The notes beneath the pieces are model-generated. The model was given only the letters and a program-made list of their open reading frames with translations, was not told the origin of the DNA and searched no databases. The position numbers were made by a program, and so were the translations under genes. 64,000 bases of DNA from Ipomoea triloba (taxonomy: Eukaryota; Streptophyta; Magnoliopsida; Solanales; Convolvulaceae): positions 20,222,178 to 20,286,177 of the forward strand of contig NC_044917.1 in the NCBI RefSeq assembly GCF_003576645.1, written 5' to 3'. Of this stretch, positions 1-11,890 are shown one piece after another. Each line of letters begins with the position of its first letter. The first letter of the stretch is position 1.

Positions 1-368
1 CTCAATGCTTAGAAAGAACCCAGGAGCACCTATATCACATATCTTAAGAGCCGCAGAAATCTTGGCCAAAAGCATAGAAATAAGTGTTGACTCATTTCCC
101 ATGACGAGGATATCGTCAACATAAACCAATAGATAAACAAAGACACATTCGTTTTGGATGCTCGAAAACCAACAGAGACAAGGAAGGCTTGAAACCTGTT
201 AAACCAATCTCAAGGGGCCTACTTAAGGCCATAGAGAGATCGCTGCAAAAGACAAACATGGTTAGGATATTCTTTGTCAACATAATCAGGTGGTTGACTC
301 ATATATACCGTCTCAGCTAGGCTGTCATTAAGAAACGAATTATGAACATCCAATTTGTAACCCCTCGT
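1..368 (-). pseudogene. Ty1/copia reverse transcriptase fragment, decayed
   Basis: Read on the minus strand this stretch gives typical copia RT blocks in order: LDVHNSFLND, then LYGLK followed by stops (LYGLK*AP*DWF), then the catalytic VYVDDILVMG motif and a downstream KICDIGAPGFFLSIE segment. Two in-frame stops lie in the LYGLKQAPR block, so the gene is dead. It runs off the left edge of the window, so RNase H and an LTR may lie outside. The motifs and their order are direct observation; the copia assignment rests on the YVDD and LYGLKQAPR signatures. Confidence 0.88.
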
Positions 369-2149
369 CTTTTCGAATAAGATTAAGGTTCGAGAAATAT
401 GTCTTTAAGCTATGACGTTCCTGAGATGAGTGACCGATGCGTCAAAAGGATTTTTATAAGGAAATATAGTTATTATTAAGCTGCGATCGTTCGTGCCGGT
501 CACGAACCGTAAAATTTTTTTGGAACTAGTATTTGGACTTGTTTGTCCTAGGAAATGAATTTCTAGACACCATACTATTATTCTGGAATTTCCTATTTAA
601 TTAGATTAGCCCATAGCAGCGAAAATTTATTTTGATCGTACATCGCTAAATTTCGCGGTGTACCGAACCTAGCCCAATTTTGAGGGTTAGTCTGGAATAA
701 ATTTTTAGTTTCGGAATTTATTCTATCTGGATTATTTTCTACCGAAAATTCATCTGTTTCAATTCCGATCAGTCCAAGTTGAGATATTTTATTATTTTAT
801 TATTTTATTATTTTTTTTTCTTAATCTTATCCCATAAGCCATCAAGTGTGATCAAAATATAAAAGCCAATTTATTCCATTTCCCTTGTGTTTTGCCGAAA
901 TGAGAGAGAGAGAAAGGGAGAGAGGGATTCTTCATCTTCTTCCTCCTTGAAGCTTCAAATTCCATAGCCAAAATCCTTCTCAAGTGTCAATTTTGTTCGG
1001 TAAATCTTCGATTTTATTCGGTAAAAAGTTCTATTTTCCTTCCTAGAGCATGGATTTGAGATTAATTTCTTGAAATCTCTTGTTATGGTGTTGATTGTGA
1101 TCTTAGGATTTTAAGGTGAAATTTGGGGAAATCAACTCCAAAAGTCTTCTACGAGGACTAGTAACCCGGTGGAGGTAAGGAATTCCCTTAAGTTGGTTTA
1201 GTCACTTGAAATTAGATAATTGATTATTTGGTTGAAATATGGTGTTTTTGGAGCTTTGGGAATATTTTTGTATACATGTTCATAGCTTGGATATGCTTGT
1301 ATATGTTGTATTTATGTCCATATAGGCTTATACTTGTGAAAATAGTGAAAGGAAATCAGGGTAGATTCTGGCAGTAACTTCCGAGATTTATTGGGAAATA
1401 TTGGTAAGGTATTTTAATCCTATTTTTTTTAGACATGTAGTTCTATAAGTGTAGAACCCACATATAAAATTTCATAATGATCGGAGTAGTGGAAGTATGG
1501 TTTTCGGAATGTTTCCCAAAACTGGTCCAGAGAGAGACAAAATTTCCAGACAGCACACTGCCAAGGGCAAAGATGGAATTTTCTGTGTTTATTCGCGGAC
1601 CAAAATGACCAAAACTTTTTATGGACATCAAGTACTATAAGTTTGGGTTCTACCATAAAAATTTCAAGTGGAAAAGAGTTCGGGAACTATTTTTACCGGC
1701 TCAATCTTTCGGACTGCGCCAAGCTGAAATTTTCTGAATTATGCTTAGTATGATTATGGATGTGTTAATGATAATTGTGAGGTAGTTAGTGAGTTAATGG
1801 TGATTAGGTGATGCTAAGGACGTGGATTATGACTATGTTCTACATAATACACATATGTATATGTCATGTTATGGTACTAGTATGTGTAATTATCTATACT
1901 ATGAAATATGTTATGTTATGTTGTTAGTAGGCCAAATTACATATATTGTGAATATAGTATATGTCAATATATATATATACATATATACGTGTATGTAGTA
2001 TATATATATCATATGTATAGGATGTATATATATGTACATGTATTTATATAGTATACAACAAGTAGGTACAAGTAGTATAACGTATGACATTATGTATATA
2101 TAATTGTAGTATATGTACCGTATTATGTATACATATTATATGTGTGTAT

Positions 2150-2310
2150 GGGGCAGCATATATATATATATACGTGTTGTGTATATATATATATGGTATG
2201 TGTGTATATATGTATATACGTGTATTATGTATATATATATATATACGGGTAATGTGTGTATATATGTACATATATGAGTATGTATGTATAATTAAATAAA
2301 GTGTTGTAGT
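2150..2310. repeat. Solitary diverged copies of the 54-bp repeat unit
   Basis: A TA/TG-rich tract contains about one and a half units matching the 54-bp repeat found at 3595-4640 (GTATATACGTGTATTATG followed by TATA and ACGGGTAATGTGTG). It may be the ancestral unit from which the distal array was amplified. Confidence 0.7.
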
Positions 2311-2640
2311 ATGTATATATTTGGGTATGATGTGTACCTTAAGTGAATATGCATAAATATGTGGAAAGTGTTGTGTGGTATGCATATATACATACGTGTA
2401 GGGTGATGATGGAAAATGTTTTGAGAGACAAGACTTGTGAACCAAGGTGAGAATGGTAATTGATTTCAAAATGGGGACTTGATTTTGTGGAAAATGTCCA
2501 AAAATGATTTTGACTCAAAGAAGATGAGAAAGGAAGGAAAATGTTTTCAAAACCTTAGTTTCAGGAAGTCAAAGAGGACCTTGTCATTTATATTACCTCG
2601 GGCTATAGTACCGATGGTTTTCTTCAATATATGTACAGTT

Positions 2641-2700
2641 GTCTCTACGTCACTTCGTCAGGCGTAGGGAGTCTCTGCGTCACTCAGTCAGGCGTAGGCC
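2641..2700. repeat. Short tandem duplication
   Basis: A segment of roughly 31 bp occurs twice head to tail, each copy reading GTCTCT, CGTCACT, then GTCAGGCGTAGG with small differences. It lies within the LTR. No function is visible. Confidence 0.7.
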
Positions 2701-3594
2701 GTGGGGGTGTGCACACTTAAGTATAGATACTCATGTCATTTTCGGGTTGGTATCAGCTTTATGGACCTAGGTGGGGCCAAACTAGGGACCATAATGATGA
2801 ACCTTCGTCCAAGGGATCACGAATAAGACTTGGGGCAGGACCGTAATCCCCATGTCCAGATCCGATTTCGGTCTAGTCAAAGAAACTTGTATCCTCAATA
2901 AGGTCTCTTGCTTCTAGTCAGAAACTAAGTAGCGTTTTCGTAATTAAAGACAACTAGAGGTCATAATTGCGGCAATGACATATGTAATAGACATGGCTAG
3001 TGCTGAAAACCTAGCTTGAATGAAAAAGAAGTCAAAGGCAACCTAGTTTGATGAACTAGGAAATTTGAGTAAGGAAATGTGTTGTGACTTATATACTCAT
3101 TATATTCTTGTAATTATATGGCATTAACTGTTGATTTCAGTTATGAAAGACCTGGACACCATATTTGGTAATGTGTATTTACCTTTATGAAATATTTGTC
3201 AAAACTTTTACCTGATGGAAGAGACAAATGGATTACCTTACTTAGCCGTCGTGCTAACTACACTTCACCGTGTACGTCATTTCAGATGTCATCTAGTGAG
3301 GGATCCTGTAGCCTGGCAAACACTCCTGATCATGTTTGCCCGGGACCTACTTTTGTTGGTCAGATTCTGCATGACACGTCGGGCAGAGACCCGTATTCTC
3401 CACCCTATTCTCAAGGCTACTCTCCAGGCTATACTCCAGCATCCCCTGACTATACTCCAGCAACCCCAGTCAGCCCAGTAAATATCTTTTGGTAACCTTA
3501 GTTTTGGCTGCCTCTAGTCTGTTAGGTTGTGGAGGACCCGGAGTTTGTAATGACAGCCCGTCGGACAAACTCTTGTAGATATCTTTTGATATTA

Positions 3595-4640
3595 ATATAT
3601 ATATATATATACGGGTAATGTGTGTATATATGTATATACGTGTATTATGTATATATATATATATACGGGTAATGTGTGTATATATGTATATACGTGTATT
3701 ATGTATATATATATATATACGGGTAATGTGTGTATATATGTATATACGTGTATTATGTATATATATATATATACGGGTAATGTGTGTATATATGTATATA
3801 CGTGTATTATGTATATATATATATATACGGGTAATGTGTGTATATATGTATATACGTGTATTATGTATATATATATATATACGGGTAATGTGTGTATATA
3901 TGTATATACGTGTATTATGTATATATATATATATACGGGTAATGTGTGTATATATGTATATACGTGTATTATGTATATATATATATATACGGGTAATGTG
4001 TGTATATATGTATATACGTGTATTATGTATATATATATATATACGGGTAATGTGTGTATATATGTATATACGTGTATTATGTATATATATATATATACGG
4101 GTAATGTGTGTATATATGTATATACGTGTATTATGTATATATATATATATACGGGTAATGTGTGTATATATGTATATACGTGTATTATGTATATATATAT
4201 ATATACGGGTAATGTGTGTATATATGTATATACGTGTATTATGTATATATATATATATACGGGTAATGTGTGTATATATGTATATACGTGTATTATGTAT
4301 ATATATATATATACGGGTAATGTGTGTATATATGTATATACGTGTATTATGTATATATATATATATACGGGTAATGTGTGTATATATGTATATACGTGTA
4401 TTATGTATATATATATATATACGGGTAATGTGTGTATATATGTATATACGTGTATTATGTATATATATATATATACGGGTAATGTGTGTATATATGTATA
4501 TACGTGTATTATGTATATATATATATATACGGGTAATGTGTGTATATATGTATATACGTGTATTATGTATATATATATATATACGGGTAATGTGTGTATA
4601 TATGTATATACGTGTATTATGTATATATATATATATACCT
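3595..4640. repeat. 54-bp minisatellite, about 19 nearly perfect copies
   Basis: ACGGGTAATGTGTG recurs every 54 bases (3611, 3665, 3719 and so on) with no visible change, each unit carrying (TA)n, GTATATATGTATATACGTG and TATTATG. Because 54 is divisible by 3, long reading frames of 340-354 codons stay open and encode an 18-residue tyrosine/isoleucine-rich repeat. That follows from the period and is not evidence of a protein. The homogeneity implies recent expansion, or copy number fixed by the assembler. Confidence 0.95.
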
Positions 4641-4851
4641 AAAATATTATATTTTGATGTTTGGGGTGTTGATGTTGAGTGAAATTTCTTTTAGCCTGTG
4701 CACTGAGAGTGGAAGTTTTATCAAAGAGGTGATAGAATTCACTCTAAGTGTGGCGGTAGCACCCGGCTTTCTGTTGATATTATGTATAAGCTTCCGCAGC
4801 GTTTATTACGGATTTCGTGATAAGTGTAAGTCTTGAGAACCGGGGTGTTAC

Positions 4852-5720
4852 ACAATTGATGAATGACCCAACCAGACGATAAAGCCATGGATAGTAATAA
4901 TCGAACAGTAGTTATCTTTACCACCAGACTAAACGTGTCAAAGAAATCTTGTCCAGCCACTTGAGCCACCTAAGAACAATTATAATTAAAAAGGGATTCA
5001 TGCATTTTTCTCCCGTTCATCGCCATTTTACATTTCTCTCTATTTTATCTGTATTATTCTTGGTGTACAACTACACTAACATTACCCTAGAAAACTGAGT
5101 TATGGGTTGAATTTACAATACGTTATCAACACGATTCACTATCATACTCTTCGGTGAATAGTATGTTCGGTTGCATTTGTGTGGATTTTATTTTCTTGAA
5201 AACTATGAGTTGCATATGTATATCGATTATTTGTATATATGTCTTAGAGTTTAAATAAAAATTTTAGAATTCTTGTTTTGTGTAATAAGCTTTATTCCCC
5301 TTGATTGTATTATTATGTTATGTATACTCGTATGTACGATTATATTATGTGTTTCTCTGTATATTTGGCCATTTTTGTCAGATGCGTGCATGGCTACAAA
5401 ACCGCTCGCATGTGTATGTTGTCATGGATCAGATCGTCTTCTTCTTTAAAAAAACAATAATTACTTTTGCAATACAAAAATCAATGTGCATGTAAGATCA
5501 TGTGATATGATGTTTCTTGTCCAATGTGAACATGTATACATATTTATGTAGAATAATTTTCCGTCCACTATCTTGAACATGTATGTAAAATTATGTATGT
5601 TTTCCCAAAGTTGTCACCTACTATTTTGTAAAAATTGCATCCAGATTACGTTTTTGCTCAAGAACGTTACCCACTTCTTGGCAAACATAATTTGCATGAA
5701 AATGATAATTTTTGTAGATC
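4852..5720 (+). mobile_element. Copia 5' leader / LTR remnant
   Basis: The block at about 5005-5134 (TTCATCGCCATTTTACATTT through TACAATACGTTATCAACACG) resembles the 3' end of a copia LTR followed by its primer-binding region, as in Ale/Retrofit-type elements. A related block occurs at about 54115-54222. A gag-like start follows at 5721. The LTR's left end was not found. Bases 5135-5720 are AT-rich with no recognisable feature. Confidence 0.5.
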
Positions 5721-6555
5721 ATGTCTTCCATTGCAAAACATGAATTTAATGAGCTTGTGCTTGATGAGAATAATTATTTAATTTGGGTTCTGGATGTTAA
5801 GATATATCTTGCATCCAAGGAATTAAGCTAAACTATTGTTGCTAAGTTGTAGCACCGATGCCTAGAAGGAGCAAGCTCTCATTTTCCTATGTCACCACTT
5901 GAATCACAACCTTAAAAATAGTTTTTTTTTTTCTAAAAAATGTCACCTTGTGTTATGGAAGAAAAGGTCCCCTGCGTTAGGGAAGTCCTTGAAGGATCAT
6001 TTCGACCAACAGTCATCAATAGTGTAGCAACTGAAACTAATCGTTTCAATCTCAGGCACAGTTTGATTGCTTAAGCTCTGGTTTTAAAATTATAAGTTGG
6101 TACCTGACTATAATTCAGCTCTACATAAAATAGTGTCGCAACTAAAACTCTGTAAATAGGAAGTTTCAAAGAAAGATTTAATTGAAAAGACCCTGTCAAC
6201 TTTTCATGTGAGTAACGTTGTACTACATCAACAGTATAGGGAAAATAATTATTAGAAGAATTCTGAGATGATTTCAGCACTCCTTATGGCTGAGAAGCAT
6301 AACCAGTTGTTGATGAAAAATCACAATGCATGTTCGATTGGTTCTGCACTGGTGCCTAAACCACAAAATGTTACCTGGTCAAGCAATTTTAGAAGGGGTT
6401 GAGGAGGGGTCGCGATCGAGGTTATACCCGATGTAGTAGAGGTAGAGGCAACAACAATGAGTTCCGGGTCCAAAATAAAAACCGGAGTGATCAAGCAAAG
6501 GCTCATCAAGCCAAAATTCTAGCAAGTTGCTATTGATGTGGATGTGTATGACACT
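5721..6555 (+). pseudogene. Decayed copia gag (Ale/Retrofit-like)
   Basis: From the ATG at 5721 the frame reads MSSIAKHEFNELVLDENNYL and then IWVLDVKIYLASKEL before a stop. This resembles gag starts of the Ale/Retrofit copia group. Near 6284 another frame gives LLMAEKHNQLLMKNHNA, matching the C-terminal gag region of the same group. The middle is rearranged and frameshifted. A gypsy-like LTR interrupts it at 6559. It is non-functional; the pol expected downstream is absent here. Confidence 0.65.
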
Positions 6556-6558
6556 AGT

Positions 6559-7125
6559 TGTAACACCCCCAAATTCTAATACAGGAATACACTACTAATA
6601 GGTAAATAAATAGATAATAATCATAACTCAAAAGGGGAAATCAAATACGGAAACCCAAAACAACACTAGAGTTTAGGGGTGCCACGCCACATTTGGGCCA
6701 ACCAAAGCCCAAATGCTAAGCCTACTATCTATCATCCCAATTACAACAGTTCGCTATACAAGATACAAATCAACAAGAATACAATAACTCAAATTCTAAG
6801 CTAAGTTATTTATTCCAAGAATCCAATCCGAGGCAACTAGCTCTACACATTGCTCTCAAAACGAGTCACTTTACACCAAGTCCTGAAAACAATACAAACA
6901 AACAGGATTAGCGAAAATGCTAACTAAGCTCTACCCGGCCCTGTAAAATAAGTACACATATACTTTTGAAAATAGATATACTTTGTAAATAAGTTTTGAA
7001 ACCATTCATTAAAAGAGTTTGACTGACACCAAAGATAGTGATATATAGGTATTTCCCAAGATAGTTTTCCACACATAACTTAAGTATTTAAGGATAACAC
7101 ACACACAACTCAAAGTACCAATAGG

Positions 7126-7165
<40 letters not shown>

Positions 7166-7874
7166 ACGGAGGAATACAATTCCAACTTTACTCAAGAATA
7201 TTTCCAGAATATAATATAGATAAGGAGGAATTCATAATCATAAAGCATAGTTTATCATATAAGCATTTCCAGTACAAATATTCTCAAAATCATTCTCAAC
7301 ATATAGATAGTTCAACTCAAGTATCAATATAGCATAATAATACATAAGTGGAGGTATCCAAAATTCTTAGTTCATAGTTAAATCACCAAGTAAAACATAA
7401 GTATGGAGAAACTCAAATCACCACTAGGAGGATAGGAACGGAGCTTACCTCCAGTACCGAACCTTCATACCCATGCAATGTAAAACGGAAACAAGAACTA
7501 GAAACCTTAAGTGTGCACACTCAGGGGATTCCAAGTTCCAAAGGTAATTACTAGCCCTAGTAACGCATGATACTTTCTACTAGGTTACCCACCCAAACAA
7601 TAACGAATAGGACCGCAACCCTAGGTTCTCATATCAATAGCAAATAGAACCGCAGCCCTAAGTGCTCACAATAATCTGGACCGCAACCCAAGATTCTCGT
7701 AACCTCCAATAATAAAAATATAGATAACCTCCATATAGATTATAAACATAAGTATTTCTCCAAAAATAATTACGTTTTTATGTGATTCCTGATAGTGATA
7801 TTCTTTCAAAATAGGTTTTCAACAATATTTCCATTGCCCACCGGCTATTCAGATATAGTTCTCAAATCAATAGA

Positions 7875-7924
<50 letters not shown>

Positions 7925-9353
7925 TCCCCATCAAATGCGGCCAGTCTCCCCCGTGCGGCTGTGTGGCCTTATTTGCACCATTATATCCCATGATCTAAGG
8001 CTTCATATTAATCCAAACAATACAAGCACCGATCTTTAGCTACGCGAACGGGAAAGATAATGTTGACAATTCAATACAATTTCAAAACCAGATCTGATCA
8101 GACGACGACGGAGACTTGAAGTCGACGAGCAATGAGCAACAAACACCAGACGAGCGTAAAAGGAACTCCATCACCAGCAACGAGCGCTCCGTTCTGAACA
8201 AAACGCATAGGTCGACTCCAACAGAGAAACGATAATGGAGTAATTCGCAATACTCTGTGCATTATCAACATTAATCTGGTTCATATTTGGAATAATATTG
8301 GTGTAATTCGCAATAGTAAGTGTATTTGGTGTGTGGTGTGTTTTAATCTAAGAACTGGTGCATTTTATAACGTATAATGGTGTATTTTAATTTTGTTGGT
8401 GCATTTGAATTGAGTGGTGTATTTCGGTATGGTGGGGAATGGTGTGTTTTAATTTGTCCAGTGGTGCATTTTATAGCGTATAATGGTGTGTTTTAATACA
8501 CATGGTGGTGAATTTTACTAGAGTAGTTGCATTTGGTGTGTGGTGGTTAAGTGGTGTGTTTTAATCTGAGAACTGGTGCATTTTATAACGTATAATGGTG
8601 TGTTTTAATTTTGTTGGTGCATTTGAATTGAGTGGTGTATTTCGGTATGGTGGGGAATGGTGTGTTTTAATTTCTCTAGTGGTGCATTTTATAACGTAGA
8701 ATGGTGTGTTTTAATAATACGTTTGTTGGTGTTTTTGTACTCTAAAATTACCTCCCCACTTACAATTACCATAAAGCCCCCACTTAAGTTACGCAAATTA
8801 AACTTCCTAAATCCTAATATATAACCTCCACCGTTAGATCACCTCCATCCAGCGACATATCTTGGGTCACACGACCGCACGTAATGCACAGGCCGCATTT
8901 GATTAATTTTCTATATATATATATACATTTCTAAAATAGGGTTTATACTGAAAATAGAATTTATCCTTCAACTATAATATAGCTTATCTTGCTCACAAGT
9001 CACAAATAAATATAGTTTATATATCCCAAAAATAGCATAGTTGCATATTCTTATAATTCACCGTAATATCCTTAATAGATAAATGTACACATATTCATAG
9101 ATTAGTAAATCATAAGGTAACACCAAAATACACACATTTTGCTATTTATCACATTTTATAAACTCAAACACATTTTGAAATAGTTTAAAGACCCAAATCA
9201 GATAAATAACACATTTTAGATAGGGAAAGGTAGTTTTAACGGACATAAAAACTTACCTCAAAGCTAAGCTCTCAAAGCCAAACACATCCAAGCCTAAGCC
9301 CGCTCTTATGCTAATCACATCAACAGGAACCTGAGAATTAACCAATTCTTAAA

Positions 9354-9400
<47 letters not shown>
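6559..9400 (+). mobile_element. Gypsy-like LTR fragment with nested insertion
   Basis: It starts TGTAACACCCCCAAATTC, with downstream GGGGTGCCACGCCACAT, and resembles the start of the LTR at 19553 (TGTGACACCCC, GGGGTGTCATGCCACAT). A TIR element with TA-rich flanks is inserted at 7921-8912. Sequence resembling the LTR's later part resumes at about 8940-9300. No terminal TGTTACA was found before the (ATT)n tract and the Helitron at 9407, so the right end is unresolved. Confidence 0.45.
7921..8912. mobile_element. Non-autonomous TIR element with internal minisatellite
   Basis: The left end AGAGTCCCCATCAAATGCGG and the right end (reverse complement AGAAAATTAATCAAATGCGG) form imperfect terminal inverted repeats sharing ATCAAATGCGGCC, both flanked by (TA)n. 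The interior holds repeated GGTGTGTTTTAAT and GGTGCATTTTATAACGTA units in a roughly 218-bp tandem duplication (8341 and 8559). There is no transposase. A related element is at about 32709-33090. Superfamily not determined. Confidence 0.6.

Positions 9401-9402
<2 letters not shown>
9355..9402. repeat. (ATT)n microsatellite
   Basis: An uninterrupted run of ATT units lies immediately left of the Helitron insertion at 9407. Confidence 0.95.
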
Positions 9403-10802
9403 AGCACTAGTATTTTCGCCCGTACGTTGCACGGAATGAATTTTGTTATAATGTTTTAAGAATATTTAAATCGATATATAATTATATAAATTATAACATC
9501 AATATTATATAGTGCAAATGATGAAAATTGTTGGATCGATTATGTTTTCTAATGTTATCCTTGCTTGAATTCAAACAAATAATTGCTCAATTACCCGTGC
9601 GATGCACAGATAAATATTTTAAATTATATATTTAGATAATAAAACTAAAGATAGAATAATAATAAAAATTCTAATACTGAACGTGTACAATTATTTTATT
9701 ATGTGATTAGTGTAAAAATATCACTCAATATAATATTTGGTCTCTTGTAATATTGAATTGCTTGTATATATTGATCGTCACAATATTTTACCAAAAAATC
9801 ATATTATAAAACATTATGTTATTAGATACAACACGTGATTTTAAAACATTTGAATTTAAATAAATCAAATGTGCCTAGAATATAAACATAATTATGAAAA
9901 TTACACATACATAAAATATGCCAGTAATATGCATAGTCCGCATATATTGTATACATGTCATTTAATATAGATACATGTAAAAGATAATCATTGCTATTAT
10001 TTTAGTTATCTAAGTAAATAAATAAATGAAATACAATAAATAAATGAATAAATAGAAAGTCTAATGAAATAAACCAAAAATATATATATATTTACAGCAG
10101 CCTATTAAAATTGTTTTCGACAAAAACAAAAAAAAACAAAACAAAAAAACAAAAAAAAATTATCTCAATCGAATCAATCGTACCCTAATTGTCTAAGCAG
10201 TACTTTAGGCATTTATTTCATTGAGTAAAACGAAAGTAAGAACCATTATGGGTAGAGCTTTAATTATGTGGCTGAAAAAAAGCAAGAGATACAATGGAAA
10301 ATGATGAATTATGGTAAGGTAAAAAAAATCTTGAAATGTAATGATTTATATATTAATCTCAAAATCAATTAGATACAAATTATATTAGGAAAATTATATA
10401 TAAAAAAAAGGTTGAATAATTATAGTACATTAATGCTAAAAAAAAAGTATTCTTTAGTTATAATTATAATAATATTATAATTTTATATATATTACTTAAA
10501 TAATTACACGGAAGAAGGGAATGAGAATTACCGTAATGATTACAGTAAATAAAAATTCGGCGATTATATTAATATTTAATTATTAAGTTAAGTATTTACA
10601 GTTTTCAAAAAAAAGTTAAGTATTTACACCTAAAAAAAAAGATAACTATAATTTATTTTGTGCCAATAATATTATACTTAAGTATAAAAATATGTATATA
10701 GATTATCATAAAATAATCATAAAAAATCACATGGGAGTAGGTGATGAGAATTACCATAATAATTATTAAGCAATTATTAACACATGTATAATTTATTTTG
10801 TA

Positions 10803-10805
<3 letters not shown>

Positions 10806-10852
<47 letters not shown>
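10806..10852. repeat. (TA)n microsatellite within Helitron
   Basis: Long TA run flanked by inverted copies of a TAATATTAGTACAAAAT-like sequence, so it can fold into a hairpin. Confidence 0.9.
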
Positions 10853-10858
<6 letters not shown>

Positions 10859-11576
10859 GTACAAAATCAATTATACTTTATAATGGCAAGTATAAAAAAA
10901 AAACCATAAAAATATTATAATAATTACTCAAAAGAAGGGAATGATAATCTAGTTTTGTACTAATAATATTATACCTTAAATATAAAATAAGAATATATGT
11001 TAATAAATAATTAATATTTTAGTACATTAATTTCGGCTAGGAATTGAAATAATTAGGTTGGAAATAATTAATAAGAATATTAGGCAATATCGATATCATG
11101 AAAATGTATTTTTGGAATCCAATTTGAAGTCTTAGACAATTTTGTATATTATTATGATTAGATAAATATATTATTATTAAAATAAATATAGAAAATAAAG
11201 AAGAAATAATTTAAAAAATAAATATAATGTCAATTATTATTATATAATAAAAATGCATATTACATGTTAATGGTGTAGAAAAATATCTAACAGTAGAACT
11301 TAATTAACCGACCAACTTTTGCAATATATATACTTACAACATTAGATTTTAAATATCCAAACCCACAAGAGAGTGCAGAAATATATAATGTTGTGCCAAA
11401 AAACCCGACTGATTTTCTACCAGTTCGCAATTAATTTAAAATATTCATGAGAGAGACCACTTAGACATCACAAAATCATTCATCTATCAATTACATCCAA
11501 TCTCGTTTCGTGCTTGCAACAATCTGCAACACTCTCTTTGATATGCCACTCTTGTAGTCACATTTCATTACAACTG

Positions 11577-11890
11577 ATGGAGGAAGAGAAGTCAAAATTA
11601 TGCATTTCAACTCCTACAGCCCACAACGATTTGGAAGAAAGCACATTTGATAATTATCTAAGCATTTTGGATGGAGATGCACCAACTCATAGAGAATTAA
11701 TCATTATCCTTAGCAATTTAGTTTACACATCAAAAATGAGAAAAAATGGGACAGACTTAAACGAATAGAGGATGAATTATTTTGACCTTCAGCCTCGGAC
11801 CATTAGTATAACGATGCATGAAGAGGCTAGGATCAACAGGTTTCTGAACAATTGGATGTTCTCGGAGGCTCAAAAGCTTGCAAACACCTG
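11577..11890 (+). pseudogene. Coding-like fragment inside Helitron, unknown
   Basis: From the ATG at 11577 (MEEEKSKLCISTPTAHNDLE) the frame stays open to 11768, and a following stretch in another frame near 11772-11880 reads MNYFDLQPRTISITMHEEAR. Composition is far less AT-rich than the surroundings and codon use looks protein-like, ending near a possible GT donor. Helitrons commonly capture host exons, so this is probably a captured fragment. I do not recognise the parent gene. It lies antisense to the Helitron. Confidence 0.3.

Larger units (their letters stand above)
485..4851 (-). mobile_element. Gypsy-like LTR (solo LTR or fragment)
   Basis: The right end on the minus strand reads TGTAACACCCCGGTTCTC followed by a GCGGAAG motif, a layout common at the start of large plant Ty3/gypsy LTRs. 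The left side (about 485-560) holds GGTTCGTGACCGGCACGAAC on the minus strand, which I associate with the distal part of such LTRs, but the expected terminal TGTTACA is missing there. No gag or pol is present. Parts (about 700-1100 and 1390-1740) are homologous to the LTR at 19553-21826. The 54-bp array lies inside. Family assignment is inference. Confidence 0.5.

Noticed and set aside
3385..3480. Peptide SPPYSQGYSPGYTPASPDYT resembling the RNA polymerase II tail
   Set aside because: A short, imperfect repeat inside an LTR, with no polymerase domain or splice structure; chance low complexity.
3618..4682. Long open frames (340-354 codons) with perfect 18-residue repeats
   Set aside because: They follow from a 54-bp repeat period divisible by three; every frame lacking a stop in one unit stays open. 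Composition is TA-repeat driven.
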